Numbered from the stretch's first letter, positions 12,751 to 26,262 are shown. The stretch: 64,000 nucleotides of DNA from Cinclus cinclus (GCF_963662255.1 NC_085046.1:97109324-97173323), one strand, 5' to 3'. Numbers and translations: made by a program. The notes: generated by a model not told the origin, from the sequence alone.

Positions 12751-15700
12751 ATCTGGAGAGACCACCCAAAATATAACTCATCGGCCTGGTTTATCTCATG
12801 ATTTTATGAGCTCCAGAAATACCTAGTGACATTAGATAGATGGATTCTAGGAAGTTAGTATTTTTAGGCAAATTTGTGTGCATGACCTTCTGAGCTTAAT
12901 ACATGAATTATAGGACATCCATTGTCAACCACAGTTTAGAAGACTATTTCTGTGTGATTTTTATACCGTGATAAATTTCACCTACATTATCACCTTCCCT
13001 TCTCTGTCATGTTCTTCACAACAAATCTTGATATGTGTGGGAATTTATATCTACACTTTTGTACTGTTACATTTTCTTCATATATTGTCTTAAATTTCCT
13101 CTGTTGCCTATTGATATAAATTAAAGTATGAGGAAGAACTTGTTTTATAATTTTAAATAGGAGCTTGTCAGTAGAGGTATTTTAATTAAGTAGGGGTATT
13201 TCATGACCAGGTATTTTTGTCCTTTATCTTAAGAAAGACTAACTCTTCTCCTTAATGATGACAAAACCATGATTGATTTCTGACAAGAGAAAAAAAATAT
13301 GCATGACTTTTAGTGCAAAGAGTTTTCCTTTGAACTAGAAACTTCTTTAATATAGATGAGAGCTGTTCTACTGAAGCTTTAAGATAATAACTTTAATTAG
13401 GGCTCATTTTAATTTTTAGTGCCTACAGTTTGAATAAGAATGTAAATGAAAGGAGTATTTTTCATATTTTTTACGGGTGCAAGTATGTGTGTCACAAAAA
13501 AGGAAGATATTTTCTTTATTTAAGGAAAAAAATGCTTTTTTTAGGTCATTTATATTAGTTTGAAAGGATTAAAATGTGTTGTTTTAAGATTGTTAAATGT
13601 ATATTTGTCATACTAGCCCTATAATGCAACGTGCCTTCAAGAATTTAACCAGAAGAAAAAGTTATGCGGTACTCAATATTGGTGATGTGGCACTTAAAAC
13701 TGATCATAGAATTAGAATAGAAAATGTACAGTTCTGTTTGAGATTCAAGTAAGTGGGTTCTTCAGTTCACTGTAAAAGAATTCTGTAAGCCTTTGGCATC
13801 TTTTCTTTTGTCTTTCCTTGAAAAAACATAATGATGCAAATTGGTGAGTAATGGCACACAATAGCTTGTGTTTAGTTGGGAAACAAAATCAAGTAATTTA
13901 AAATTAAACTTATTAAGTTTATCAAGTACTGAATTCATCAGCACAACGTTTCCAGAATGTAATTCTTGGAAGCCTTGAAATTTGTTCTGCTTTTTCATGA
14001 TTGGCGTATGTCAATATATTAGTGACTTAGTACCTCAAAGCCTTACTCACCCTTGTGTTCTGACTCCTTTTCTTCCTCATGCCTATCCCTCTCTTTTACC
14101 CTCCTCTCCCTTTCAAGTATGAATTCACACATAGTCCTGTGTCAGCTTTTGCAATTGTGCAGCAATCCCATGAGATCAGCTGGGTGTTCCACCGATTGGT
14201 CTGATGGAAATGAATATTTCTTTCTGGTACTGTCAAAGCTTCAGGAGTATGGCTGTATACTTTTAGCATGGTTTACTCCATCCTCAGGCACTTTTCCTGG
14301 AATAATTAAGTAGGGAAAATGTAATCTTAGAAACAAGGATTTTCACCACATCATTATCAACATAACACAAGATATGGAGGGCTGGTTAAAGAAAGAAAAG
14401 AGCAATGGAAGAGGTATCAAGGTTTTGTTTTTCTGTGTTTTTTCCTCCAAGCCGGATGTTTTTGTCTGTCAGAAAAACAAATGAAATTCATATACGCACA
14501 CAAAGGGAAGTGATATTAAATATGCTAGAACAGACTGTAACATATTTTTTTTTTTTACTCCGGGTAAGCATGAGATGTAGATCTTAATATAGATGTCAGT
14601 AAAGCAGTATAATTTATTTACACAGTCTCATGATACAAAAATTTGGCTTTATTTGGAAGGATATTGTCATTTTACATCAAAGTGTGTTTATTAGAGGAAT
14701 ATACTTCAGGACTGAGGATGTTAATTAATGCTGATGCAAGTAAAGTAACTATTGTTGACTGCAAAGATGTGATTTTGCATCACTTTTGTAAACAACTCCT
14801 GCTCCTGCTGAAATACTCTCTTATCTCAAAATAGTATATTAAAGAAACAAAGAAACAAACAAAAAAAATCTGATTAACTAACCCTGTCACAAACTGATTT
14901 AATTAAATTATAATCCTCTTTATTTTTAATCTACTTCTCTTATGATCTCCCACTTCTTTCCTGATAATATTGTCGGCAATTTTTTCTTTTTCTTTTTTTT
15001 TTTTTGATCCATTTCTCTGTACTCCTTCCATTTTCTTTTTCTAAATACTGAGGATTTTTATGGTGACTGTTGCATTACTGGAAAAGTGTCCCAACTTGTT
15101 TAATTAGTGTCCAGTAAATTGCAATAAAATTTAGCTTTCAATTAGCCATCAGGGTCAAACCCTGTCTTCTTGAGCGTAAAGAATAAAAATTCAATACTTT
15201 AATCTCTTTATTAAAAGATTCTCTTGGGTTAAAGAAGCAGACAAAAGTCATGCTATCAAAGGTGGTGAATTTACCAAATATGCCTTTCTAACTAACTCTA
15301 AAAGGCTGGGAATATTTTCAAAATATTAGGAAATAAAATGAGAGGTGGAGGTAGCATACTAGAGAACTGCATGATCTGGCATTATCGCAAATGGAAATAA
15401 TCCTTTTTTTTTTTTTCTAGAAAGACCGCTTTATTTATTACATTTGCTTCCAGTGTATTTTTAAAAATGCTGTTACAAGAATTGTTTTTTCTGCTCACAT
15501 CTGGTCTTTAAAACACATTCATTAGGCAAATATCTGATGGTAATTAAAGAAGAAATGTCATATTCACTGTCTAATTTCAAAACACATGACTGTTGTGTTA
15601 GGATGTTCTTCTACTGGAGCTAGTATCATGCAGGCAAAAGATGATTGCCTGCAAAAAAAAATCCTCAAAACAACCTAACAAAAAGCCCCAATCAACCAAT

Positions 15701-15858
15701 CAACCAACCCATGAAACCAAAAGACCCAAAAAGCTTAAAGGTGCATCAGGTTGCATTCATTACAAACTGCAATAATTTGCACCTGTTCCTCTACTCAGTG
15801 TGTTTATTTTTTTTCTATGCTTTTTTTCTTCATTCTAATATTGTATCCTAGAGCTGTG
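12751..15858. other. AT-rich non-coding stretch
   Basis: No gene recognised. Around 15640-15735 there is an A/C-rich run with repeated AATCAACC and CCAA words. The remaining open frames (for example 14053-14313) have no domain, signal or conserved motif that I can identify. Confidence 0.6.
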
Positions 15859-16032
15859 CTCCTTCCTTCCTTCCTTCCTTCCTCCCTTCCTCCCTTCCTC
15901 CCTTCCTCCCTCCCTCCCTCCCTCCCTTCCTCCCTTCCTCCCTTCCTTCCTCCCTTCCTCCCCTTCTCCCCCTCTCTCCCTCTCTCCCACTCTCCCACTC
16001 TTCCTCTCTTCCTCTCTTCCTCTCTCTCTTTC
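15859..16032. repeat. Polypyrimidine tract (CCTT, CCCTTCCT, CTCTTC)
   Basis: About 170 bases of almost pure C and T on the plus strand. The left part is TTCC repeats, the centre is TCCC/CCTTCC, and the right is CTCTCCCA and CTTCCTCT repeats. The tract creates artefactual long frames rich in Leu, Pro and Ser on one strand and Arg, Gly and Glu on the other; these are not genes. Purine/pyrimidine strand asymmetry with mirror symmetry of this length can form triplex (H-DNA). Confidence 0.95.
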
Positions 16033-16660
16033 ATTGGTTGGTTTGGTGTTGTGATTTTCTCCACAGGCAGGTGTATGGGCATAACAAGTAAAAATCTTCA
16101 TGTGTGGCACTTAGAAAATAGGATTATAGTAGAAAATGGAGTGAAGTTTGGTTCACAGTTTTCAAAATCTAGTAGCTATGGGCATACAGTTTCTCCAGAC
16201 ATTAGTGATCATCTAGTTTTTTTTTTCTTTGTGAAAACTAATTCAATCATAGGATATGTAGGTATAGGACTTGTAAAATATTCCTTCTTTGAGTACAATT
16301 ATAATGTGTGCTGAGTTTTCCTAGATAGAGAAAAATTACTGTTGAATAAACCTTTCATTTCTGTTTTGTGATAAGCATAGCAATATTTTTATCTTCTGAA
16401 ATGAAAGGGAGGTTGAGAGGTAGTAGTTATAGCTAGACCTAAAATAATATTCAGTTAAGTAATATATTTTGACTCAATTGTCACAAATTAGATTTCACAA
16501 CCAATATAGAGTGTATAAAGAACTGTGAAAGGTAATTTTTATTTAATGCTTACATAGGTCTCTTTTTTCTCTTTTTTTTCCAAGGGGGATATTTAACCTT
16601 TCTTATCATTGTCTGTAGAAATCATAAAATAAAATAATGAAGTCCTTCATAAGAAAAAAT

Positions 16661-16735
16661 GGTGGAAGCATTATACTGTACAGGTGGAAGTAACAGTGGA
16701 AGTAATGGTAATGGTGGAAGTACATTATACTGTAA
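16661..16735 (+). repeat. Short imperfect direct repeat
   Basis: The segment GGTGGAAGCATTATACTGTA occurs at the left end and again, with two extra bases (GGTGGAAGTACATTATACTG), at the right end. GTGGAAGTAA words lie between. The spacing is about 52 bp, consistent with a local duplication by replication slippage. Confidence 0.75.
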
Positions 16736-19700
16736 CAATAAATAATGTATTACTTGCTTTTTTTGTTATTTAGAGCAGGACCATGTCTGAGAAAGAGCTT
16801 TTCATATGACATATTTTGTAATGAAAAATAGTTGGTTGAATTTGTTGTCACTGTTATAGAAAAAAAAAAAGACATTTAAATTTTTTGAATACTTCTTATA
16901 ATATTTCACTACTGTGAGATATAGAAAGATTGACTAAAAACTTTACCATTTTTCAGATTTGTGACAATACCACTTAAAACTAGAATATTATTACATTGTA
17001 CCAATATTATTACCATGTACCATTATTACATGTGTACCAGGATCTGAATGCTTTTTCTGCCATCTGTGGGTACCATATCCTGCAACAGGTCAATACAAGA
17101 ATAGCATTTCTTGCTGATCATTTTTGCTGGATGTGATTTCATACTTGTTTTAAGAGTAGAAAGTATAAGCTGTAGATAAATTTTTTAGCTCTTCCCAGTT
17201 TTCAGATTTTTAAGTTTTGGATCTTGTCAGTGAGGTTAGGTACAAAAATTATAAATTCCTGTGCCTCAGCAGAATCTGAAATACTATTACAACTTTTGTT
17301 CTTTTTCTTCACCTAACCTTTTTGCTCTTTGAATATGTTATCCATTTTATTTTTGCACTACGGAAATATTTACTATCAGAGAAAAATTCTGCCTTCAAGT
17401 ACACGTAGAAAGTCTCATTCATATCAAATGTTGTTCTCCTCTGTGTGGTAACCTCCAGGTCCTGATTCCGGAAAAAGAAAATAGTGAAATGTATTTGTTT
17501 TAAACAGGGCAAATAGGTATCCTGAGTATCAGCTTTGAGCAAGCTTTTAAAATATCAGTGCAAAAAAGTTTTAATGCATTATAATTTTGCAAATCTTAAG
17601 AGAAGGTTTCAATTATTTCACATTTAATGGCAACATATGTAAGATTTAGTGTCAAAAACAATTCTTCCTATATAAAAATAAAATTACTATCTGTTCCACA
17701 GATTCCACCTGCAGCTGAGACCTTATCCATGCTTTGAAAATGACTACTGACAGTATGGGGAATTCCTGTATCTGCAGTATTAATGGTGGCTCACTTTTTC
17801 CTCTTTTTGTGACTGCAATATATAGTAATATATACTGAGTGATATTTAGTGATGCATGCAAACTACATGAAGTTATTCTGTGAAATGGGATGATTTTGAT
17901 GGAGAGACCACTGTTAGAAACAAAGACGCATAAATAAGCAGAAGAGAATATTACGAGTATATAGGATTTCTCATTGAGTTTCTGTTATTTCATTGTCCCA
18001 CTAAGGCTGGATTGATTAGCAACAATAAGTACACCAACACAGCTTTTAACCTTCTGCTACCTCAAGCTCTGTTGACAAACCTAAATAAAACAAGGTGAGA
18101 GACTATTGTCTAGATTTAAGGCCAAACTTTATTACTTATCCTTGGATTTTCTCTTGAGTGTTTGGCAAGACAGGTGCCTTAAGGTATATTAATATAATTT
18201 TTGTTTGTATTCTTTTCCCTTTTCAGAACGCCTAAAATAGGGTGAAAATGGAATCACAAGCTACTTCCATACCAAGAAACAGACAGCAAATATTGATATT
18301 CCTGATGTGTGGCAATTGAGCAAATGTAGTTCAGAGCAAGTGATGTAGAAGTCTGGCAATTCAGGAGTAAGTTTGAGTTGTATTGACCAGACAAATTTAA
18401 AGTGCATGGAAAGTTGCAGTTATTTGTGCAGTCTCTTGTATGTTATGGCTCACTTGACGACTCACATGACACAGATTGAGGTCTGAGCTTCTGAAAGGAG
18501 ACTTTCTACTTCCTGAGCCCATCCAATCCTTGTAGAGCTTTTGGTGGTTTTCATGTTCTTAAGCTTGTATTAGTTTCATCTCAGAGAATAAAAGTTCTAT
18601 TTAGAGGTCATGAGAAACAAAACAACCAAAAGGTATTATGGATTTTTAAGGATGTTTATAAGATCTCTGTGAAACTGCATGAACTTGGTGCTTATGCACA
18701 TTCTTATTTACAATAGTTCTGTACCCACAGAAAAAAAAAATTCTTAAGTGTATAGATTTCTCTACAACAGGTGTATTCAATCTGGTCTGAGTCACTGAAT
18801 TTAAAGCATGCAATATATTTTTTCCTGCTGGTCTGAATGAAAATGAACTGAGATATTCCTTTCAAAAATATGAACTGCCCCTCCATCCTTGTTAGAAAAC
18901 AAAATATAATTTAATATTCTTTTAATGGTAATTTTATCTCAGTCATTTATGCTTACTTTTAAAAAAATATTTCTATGCCTACATCTCGCTCTGTTTGTTT
19001 TTTTTTTTTCAGTGGGCTTTCTTAGAATATTTAAAAGTATGGTAAAAATACATTTAGTAGAAAAGATTATGAAATCCACTAAAATATTTGACTGAGCTGT
19101 ATAAAAGTAGTCTGTCAAAAAAGAAGGTGACACTAAGGAAGAACATAGCAAGTTTTTTTATACATTAGTAGCAATAATTCTTCTCTAATATAATTCTACC
19201 TAAGCTTATTATTTTGAAATTTATTACTTGAAAGATCTCCTGTCAATATATTTATGTATCCTTCCTAACTGTCTTCTACAGCACTACAAATGTATAAAGC
19301 TTCCAAAATCAAAAGAGTTTTGGGAAAATTATTATTCAGAATCTGAAATAGGATGCATATGGAAATGTAAGTGGATAGAGGGTAGGCAGAAATGAAACTT
19401 CATTTTTAGAGGGAAGGAATATTAACTACCCAAAAGGAGATAAAAATGGATTTAAAGTTCTAATCTCTTCTGCAAATCCTTGGTTTTCCCAATCTAAATA
19501 TGAAGGATAAAAACACAGCATAGCTTCATAATCATGGTTAAATCACAGGACACAGTAAACTGTTCACTGATCAATATTAATGTTGAAATTAATATTTTTG
19601 TTATGAAGCTAATTGAATCAAAACTTAATGTACAATAGGACTTAGTGTTTGAATACTAATTTTCTACCAGTTCTTAATCTGTCTTTCTATACATGTTCAT

Positions 19701-20210
19701 TAAAAACTTCTTAGGAAATGGTTGTGAACTATTACAGGGATCATCACTGGCTGCTTGTATATGTCAGAATCATTTATGGAGAAGGGACCCCATATCTGAG
19801 AGCTCTAAAATCAGGAAGATAATTATTCACTTCTGAGAATTAAGGTTTTGTCATCCAACAAAATAAAATGGTCTTTTTCTCCTTTCAAGTCCTTTCTTCA
19901 CTTGTTTCTAATTTTTGCTCTGGATATATTTTGGACATTTTGCAGGGTTTCTTGACTTGTGTGAACACAGTTCATGTGTTCATATGTAAGGCCATGTGCA
20001 TTGAAGTAACCAGCTTATTATTTTTTGTGACATCCATGCTTTTTCTCTGCATTATGTACAGAGTCAATTGTAACTAACCTTTGGTCTATGATAATAAATA
20101 AAGTTATTAGTTAAAAAGGCAAGTGCTTCACTTGATTATTTTGATAATCTGTTTCCAATGTTTTGAAGTATGTTTTCCTCTGCTGGTATCACCTCCCCCA
20201 CATTAGAAGA

Positions 20211-20385
20211 GTTTGTTAAAAACCAGACCAAACAAAACCAAAAGGAAACAAAATTACCAAAATAAATCCAACAAAACAACAAAAACCCCAAACAAAGCAA
20301 AACAAACATAAAAGGCAAAAAAATACCCCAACCCAAAATAAAAGAAAAAGAAAACCAAACCTAAACACCAAACCAGACATTTCCA
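20211..20385. repeat. A/C-rich low-complexity block
   Basis: About 170 bases made almost only of A and C on the plus strand, with words such as CCAAAC, AAACAAAACC and ACCCCAAAC and a few G and T. There is no regular period. Similar blocks occur at 10882-10975, 55916-55982 and 63526-63665. The reverse strand gives a Phe/Trp/Leu-rich frame (20136-20336) that is an artefact of composition. Confidence 0.85.
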
Positions 20386-21829
20386 TTTATTTTAGTCCCC
20401 TAACCAATGTATAAATGATTAAAAGGTGCACAGTTGAAAACTGAATTACATACTCTGTTTTTCTGGGTGTTTGGAAACTGTGCAGGCCTAATCATGTTTT
20501 GGAGACAAGTATGCACTCTGTCCCACAGTTTTAAAATCATGTCAGTGGCTCTGGTTTACTTTTTCTCTTAAAAGCTTGTGAAAGTCCTGTTAAATTGATG
20601 CTTGTTTCACAGTGTCCTCTTGAAAGGTTTAAACTCACTTTACTTGTCTACTGGGATCAGTTCTGTGATAAAAGTCCATTAATCTTTTGTTTCATATATG
20701 TATTGCACATTTTTTTTTTATTTCTGATAGGAAAATTTAGCTATAGAAGAAACAATGTTTCCTCTCCTCAGGAGCATGGTAGAAGCCCTTTTTCTGTCAA
20801 ATTATATTTTTCACATGGATTCTTCTTTTCTGAAGAGCTTGACATTAGAAGATTAGGGTATGAAATCTCCTTTATCTCTCATCTCTGAGAAGTGTCATTG
20901 CTTCCACATGCCAGAAATATTTCCGATATTGCAGTAGCTGTATTTGCCAAGTTTAATGTAAAAGAGCATGACAAAAATCCAGAAATTACATCTGTTTGTG
21001 AGCCACCTGATTTTTTTCTGTTGTTGTGACTTACATATTTTGCGTATACATACATATATATCTCTGTATGTAACCAGCCACAATAATGTTAAGCTTAAAA
21101 GAGACCAAGAACCCCAATATATGATGAAGTACAAAGTGCTGCAACCTAGTAGAATATACTAACAAAACTAGAAGATAGACTGAGGAAAGGACTACTGAAA
21201 GCCTTTGCTCACATAAGCTCTACCAACACACCTTAACAAAACCAGAACAGAATTTGTCATGTCTTTTTTTTTTTTTTTCTGATACAATCTCTGTATTCTG
21301 ATTACTCTTCAGAGTGTTAAATCCTCCCTTCTCTTTCTCATTTCACTTGAAACTGTACTTTTTCACCCTGAGCTTTTACTATATTTTTTCTCTATTTCAC
21401 ATCCTACCCTACCTCATTCATACCATCAAAGATCTTTACCAGTGATCAATATCCTCTCCCAAGGTGCATCTTTTCCGTCCTAAGGCATTCATCACTCTGC
21501 TTTAATCTTCTCCATCTGGTGGGGTTTCTATCCACACATCTATTCAATAGGCCCGTGGAGAGCACTAGCATTTCTTATTTCCTGCATCTTCTTTACTCTG
21601 GGCAGCTCTGTGTAGGCAGAACATGGGTGATGAGCAGGACAGCGCCATGCTGGTGTGTTGTGATGTGTGGGAATCGAGCTGGCTGACATCCCAAACCAGA
21701 CCAGTGTTTTTGGTGAGTTGCCCCTTGGCCCCAGATCTTGGAGGGCATTTGTTTAAGTTTATAACAGTTCCTAAGAAAGTTGCCAAAGGTTTTAAAACTG
21801 TGCATGGTAACGCTTTATAACCCTCATTT

Positions 21830-22048
21830 CCCATTGGTTCCTCTATTCCCAGTTATGTCATCCCTTTTCTCCTCCCAGTTCTGGAAAGTTCTTGTATCCT
21901 TGTACCCCCATTGGTTCATGTTCACTGCATTGTTCCACCCATCCTACCTTACTGGTTACTGCCCCATATTACTCCTCCCTTGCACCACTTTTCCCTTTAC
22001 CCATTGGATTATCATCCTGGTCCCACCTCTCATCATCCCTTATAAATA
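21830..22048 (+). promoter_or_regulatory. LTR promoter: three inverted CCAAT boxes and TATA box
   Basis: Within the LTR, CCCATTGG (an inverted CCAAT box, the NF-Y type site) occurs at 21830-21837, 21907-21914 and 22000-22007, spaced 77 and 93 bp apart. TATAAATA at 22041-22048 follows 34 bp after the last one. Transcription would be expected to start near 22070 and run rightwards. Whether it is active is unknown. Confidence 0.75.
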
Positions 22049-22140
22049 CCCTGGATTTTCCCTATGCCTTGTCTTCTACTCTTATCTCTTATAGTGTGTG
22101 CACGTGTTTTGGGCCTTGTCCCGCATTTTCTTTTATGGTT

Positions 22141-22146
22141 ATTAAA
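22141..22146 (+). terminator. LTR poly(A) signal ATTAAA
   Basis: ATTAAA lies about 95 bp after the TATA box, the usual place for the signal that ends retroviral transcripts within R. Cleavage would be expected some 15-25 bases further on. Confidence 0.65.
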
Positions 22147-22294
22147 ATATTTAGTTCCAGAGCTGTGATGTGGACCCGTTCCTCATTTCACCACCTCAGC
22201 CCTGATATCCGGGGACCTTTAGAGGTTGGTCTGGGAGACTGCCCTCGAGTCTCGCGCCATAAGTATTGAAAAACAAAAAACCCCGACAGTGATG

Positions 22295-25200
22295 TGCCAC
22301 TGAGGAAGCTGTTATCATCTTGTCCTTTCCTTCTTGTTTCACCTGGCCCAAGCAGAGCAACATCCATCAAGGCCAGAGACAAAAGATAAAGCATCAGCTC
22401 AAAGATGTGTCATTGGACCTGGCCTGCTCAGGGATGAGATAATGGAGGAGTGCCTTGCTGGTGTTCTGTCTCTAGATGGCACAGCACGCACCAGGTAACA
22501 AGGCTGTGCTGTAAACATCCGTGTAACATCACATTGTGCGGAATGGACAAATCTCAGCTATGCAATACATTTTAAATATTTTAACACATCTCAATTGCAA
22601 TGTCCTTTCTTAATCGTGTTCTCCTCTTGACAGAGGCTTTTGACATTTTAAAATGGTTTGTGTGACATTCAAAGCACGTAAGATGTATAGAGAACTCTTT
22701 TAACCACGGGATCCCTCCAAGGACTTCCAAATTTCTCAAAATTGCAGTAGAAATTAGATACAAGGCACTGTCAGTACCCACTGATAATTTGTATACTAGT
22801 GTTTGGGAAACTCTACTGTATACTTTCTTAAACATATTTCTTCTATACCACACTGCTTTAGTCAGATAATTTATTTCAAGACATAGCAGCTGCAAAGTCC
22901 AAAGGGTCTCTTCAGACTCTCATCATCATCATCACTAGCCAGTACATATCATCTTAACATACACATGCATACATTAATGTTTCCTTTCACCTACAAAGTA
23001 ATAATAATTAGTGGCGACTCTTAAATAAAATAATTCTAATCAGGCTAAAAGGAGAGAGAGAAAACCCTTTTTAGCCTTTTATTTCTTAAAGTCACTGTTC
23101 CTGTGAAACTTGTGTTACTGGGTTTACTGTTAGGCTTGTCACCATTTATTTTGATTAAGAGGTGTTATACAGTCTTTTTAAATGAGAAGAAATAAATCCT
23201 CCTGTCTTCATCTCTTTCTAGCCCACTGTGAGGGGAATGGTGTTACAAGTTTCATTATATGGAGTGAGAAGTTGATCTCTAATAGAGTAGACACTCTCTG
23301 CAAAGCTACACTTTACAGCTTTTGTTCAATTTTACTTTTCCTTTGGTAAAGCTAATTTTAAACGGGAAGCTTCAGATCAAGAAATAATCATATGGTGAAA
23401 CATAGACTGTATAAAGGCACAGTATTTGTCACAAAAAAGTATTCGGTTTCTGTACTTAATTTTTCCCCCTACTGGTCAGATATAAGAGACTGAACAAAGA
23501 ACAACACAAGTTGAAAAGTAACAGAAGTGCTGAGTGAAAACAGAAATAGTTGATGCTGTCCATGAAGTTGCATTATTTTAAGTTTACTTTTAATTTTATT
23601 TTCTCCCTGTTTTCCCCTTATTTTCCTTTTCTTTTTTTTGTTTTTTTTTTCCCCCACTTTAAACCGTTGCAGTAAACTGATACATTTAAAATATGTTTTT
23701 CTACTAGGGAAGTTCTTTTTTTGCTAGACTATGACTTATATAGTTATAGTCAACTTGAAGTGTGCCTTAAATAAAAAAGTAGAATTTCAGAGGTGGCACT
23801 TAGAAAATGGATGGTCCTACAGTATTGTACACTTACATTTTTTGCACATGGAAGACTCAAAGAAAGAAAGTAGGAAAAACTTGAGGAAGCAATCCAGAAG
23901 ATGATACATACAGACAGAAAGCTAACATATGGAAATGGGAGTTTGTAGCTATCAGTGATATGTTCAGCATGCCATAAATCACAGATATTTTTTGTAACCA
24001 TTTTTCCCAGAGCATCTCTTATGACATTGAGCAGCAGCACTCAGTGTCTTATAACAAGCTTAGAATCTTTAGTATAGGGGTGGGTGAACTAAACACATTA
24101 TCTGCTTTTGTTCAGCTCAGTTGTTCATGTAGTCCTTGCAGTAATGCTAAAAAGACCCAAATACTGCCATGGGCAGATGGTGCCTGTGCATCAAGGGCTT
24201 AACAGCAACACCTTTGGTGTTAGACTAATATGATTACACTGACACTGTACAATTACTTCAAGAAACCTTGCGGAAGTAATAATCAGGGAAAATATTTAAT
24301 ATTAATTACAGATTCTGAAGACATAACATTGAAACATGAATGAGGTAGATGTCACAAAGTTGTTTTTATTTTAATTAGCATCTTGGTGATATTACACTAA
24401 AAGTAAATACTTGTTTTAATCAGGTTTGTGAGATGATTGAGAACACAATTTTTTTCTTTCTGTGGTTGTTGATAATTGTGTTTTCCCTTGTAAAAAATGT
24501 TTGTACTTTCTAATATATGAGCGAAGATAACATATAGATTCTGATTTTTTACACCTCATTCAAAATCCCAAAGCTATTTCAAACAACAAATTTTAGTTGA
24601 GCAGTACAGAGATTTTTAAAACCATGACAGTTATCTAGATCACAGTGAAAATAATTTCATGTGCTTTTCTTCAGATTTTCTTCATTTTTCATCTATTAAA
24701 AAAATACTAATTCAGAACATTCCTCAGAATCTGTTACTGATGAAAGTAAAAAGCATGTGGCCCTGTATAGTACTATGACTTCTAATCTTAAAAGTAGGAC
24801 ATCATATTAATATACTTAATGTTTACATATGTTAACAGAACTAATTTTTTACCTGTGTCCAAGTTTGTCTGTGGGTATGTGTTTGCCACAGCTTCTGAGC
24901 TAAATGTTCAATTTTTATTTCCCCTCCTCTTTCCATTTCTCTATTTCAGTCTCAAGTGGTGAAAATATTTTTCTTGAAATGTCTTGTTTAATAAATAACT
25001 ATATAGATATGTTCAATACTGTCTTTTTCACTCACCTGAGAAAACAGAAAATATTTTAACAGGTCTACCTTTAGTAAATCCACTTTTACTATCCTGACAT
25101 CTTCCAATACATACCATGTGATGTTGTTTTCACAAAATGATAAACATTATAGTTTGATAGACATTCAGATGAGCTAATACAGCTTGGTGATATTGTTTCT

Positions 25201-25841
25201 TAACTACTGATCTCATAATTTTTTTCAGTTCCATCATAGCTATAACTGTAATATGTATCAATACCATGGGTTTCAGTGTTTTTTTTCTTGTCACTTAGAG
25301 CTTTCTTTTTAGTTTTCCCAGCAAAAGAATTCTCATAGTGTGGAATGCAGGAAGGTAAATTGTAAAAGCATTATAAAATGCAAAGTGAAATAAAACTCCC
25401 AAATGCTCAAAACACACCAGGTCAATTTGTTATACTTAAAGTTTTCTCAATGACACTCTAAAATATATCCATGAGATCAGAAATTGATATAGACAAATTT
25501 TTGTCATAGCTAATAAAAAGAATTTGTAGCTTGTTAGAGTTTCTATATGTACTTATCGTATTTTGTGCAGAGATTTTGGGGGTTTTCTGGGGGTATTGTT
25601 TTTTTTTAAAATTTTTGCTTATTTGTTTGCTGTTTTGATTTGGGATTTTATTATTTGTTTATATGGTTTTTTTTAAAATAAAACTACCATCTTTTTTTCT
25701 CTTTTTGCAATATGCCTGGTTGTTATGAAAACAGCTAGACAACTCCATGACAGCCTACAGCACAGTTATGTCAGGCAGTGTTGTTTTGCTCTTTAGTCTG
25801 TGAGTATTATCCACCTAGGAAATTTGATCTAATTTTGAAAT
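22295..25841. other. AT-rich non-coding stretch
   Basis: No gene recognised. The first 270 bases after the solo LTR are less AT-rich and could belong to an older repeat that I cannot name. The rest is ordinary AT-rich sequence with short homopolymer runs, such as T-rich DNA near 23625-23655. Confidence 0.55.
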
Positions 25842-25919
25842 AGATCCTGCTTTGAGTAGAGAATAAGACCAGATAACCTTTAGAGGCAGCTTTCAACCTA
25901 AAGCATTTTGTAATTCTCT
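25842..25919 (+). mobile_element. CR1 LINE 3' end, short
   Basis: The terminal part of a CR1 element: GATCCTGCTTTGAG, then AGACCAGATAACCTTTAGAG, CTTTCAACCTAAAGC and a decayed tail TAATTCTC. The order and wording match the CR1 3' end (...CTGCTTTGAG...GACCAGATGACCT...CTTCCAACCT...ATTCTGTGATTCT). About 10-20% of positions differ, so it is old. It is strongly 5'-truncated, as is normal for CR1. Confidence 0.8.
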
Positions 25920-26229
25920 CATTTATTTAGTGATGTGCTATACTTCCTCTTTTTTTCCTCATTTTATTCTTTCTTCTCTTCCTGTCCTTTTTCCTCCCTT
26001 TCTTTCTTGTGATCTTTTTGTACAATCTTACTCTCTAACATAAGTGTATCTTGTTACCTTTGTTTTCCAAAGAAATTGAGACCTTAGAGACTTAGCTGTT
26101 ATGTGTCTTTAAAAGCCCCTGAAATTAGTCATTATGACTTGGTAACTTTGCTGAATCTGCCATTTTTAGTGCAAAAGTACAGTAGCTTGCATAACTTAGC
26201 TTAAAAATGATAAGCCATAATTAAAACAG

Positions 26230-26262
26230 TCTAGGTTGGAAGGGATGTTCAAATTCACATTA
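26230..26262 (-). mobile_element. Possible CR1 3' end scrap, reversed
   Basis: AGGTTGGAAGGGATGTTCAA resembles the reversed CR1 3' terminal block (GGTTGGAAGGGACCTTTAA). The neighbouring sequence does not continue the match clearly, and no AATCATAGAA word precedes it. It may be chance. Confidence 0.35.

Larger units (their letters stand above)
16033..21665. other. AT-rich non-coding stretch
   Basis: No gene recognised in about 5.6 kb. It contains the GGAAGTAA duplication at 16661-16735, short TGTACCA/ATTATTAC repeats near 16985-17040, and the A/C-rich block at 20211-20385. Frames such as 20595-20888 have no domain. It may be unique sequence, or repeats too old to recognise by eye. Confidence 0.6.
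21666..22288 (+). mobile_element. Solo LTR of an endogenous retrovirus with 6-bp target duplication
   Basis: A 623-bp element that begins TGTGGGAATC and ends CCCCGACA, the TG...CA termini of a retroviral LTR. It is flanked on both sides by GTGATG (21660-21665 and 22289-22294), the duplicated target. Inside are three copies of CCCATTGG (21830, 21907, 22000), a TATA box TATAAATA (22041-22048) and a poly(A) signal ATTAAA (22141-22146). A U5-like end with TCTCGCGCC follows. No primer site or internal region follows the right end, so two LTRs of a provirus have recombined to leave one. Six-base target duplications are typical of class II (ERVK/alpharetrovirus-like) elements. The exact family is not certain. 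The intact termini and duplications suggest a relatively young insertion. Confidence 0.9.

Noticed and set aside
15751..16314. 187-codon plus-strand open frame, the second longest in the window
   Set aside because: More than a third of it is a translated pyrimidine microsatellite (Leu/Pro/Ser repeats). The remainder has no domain.
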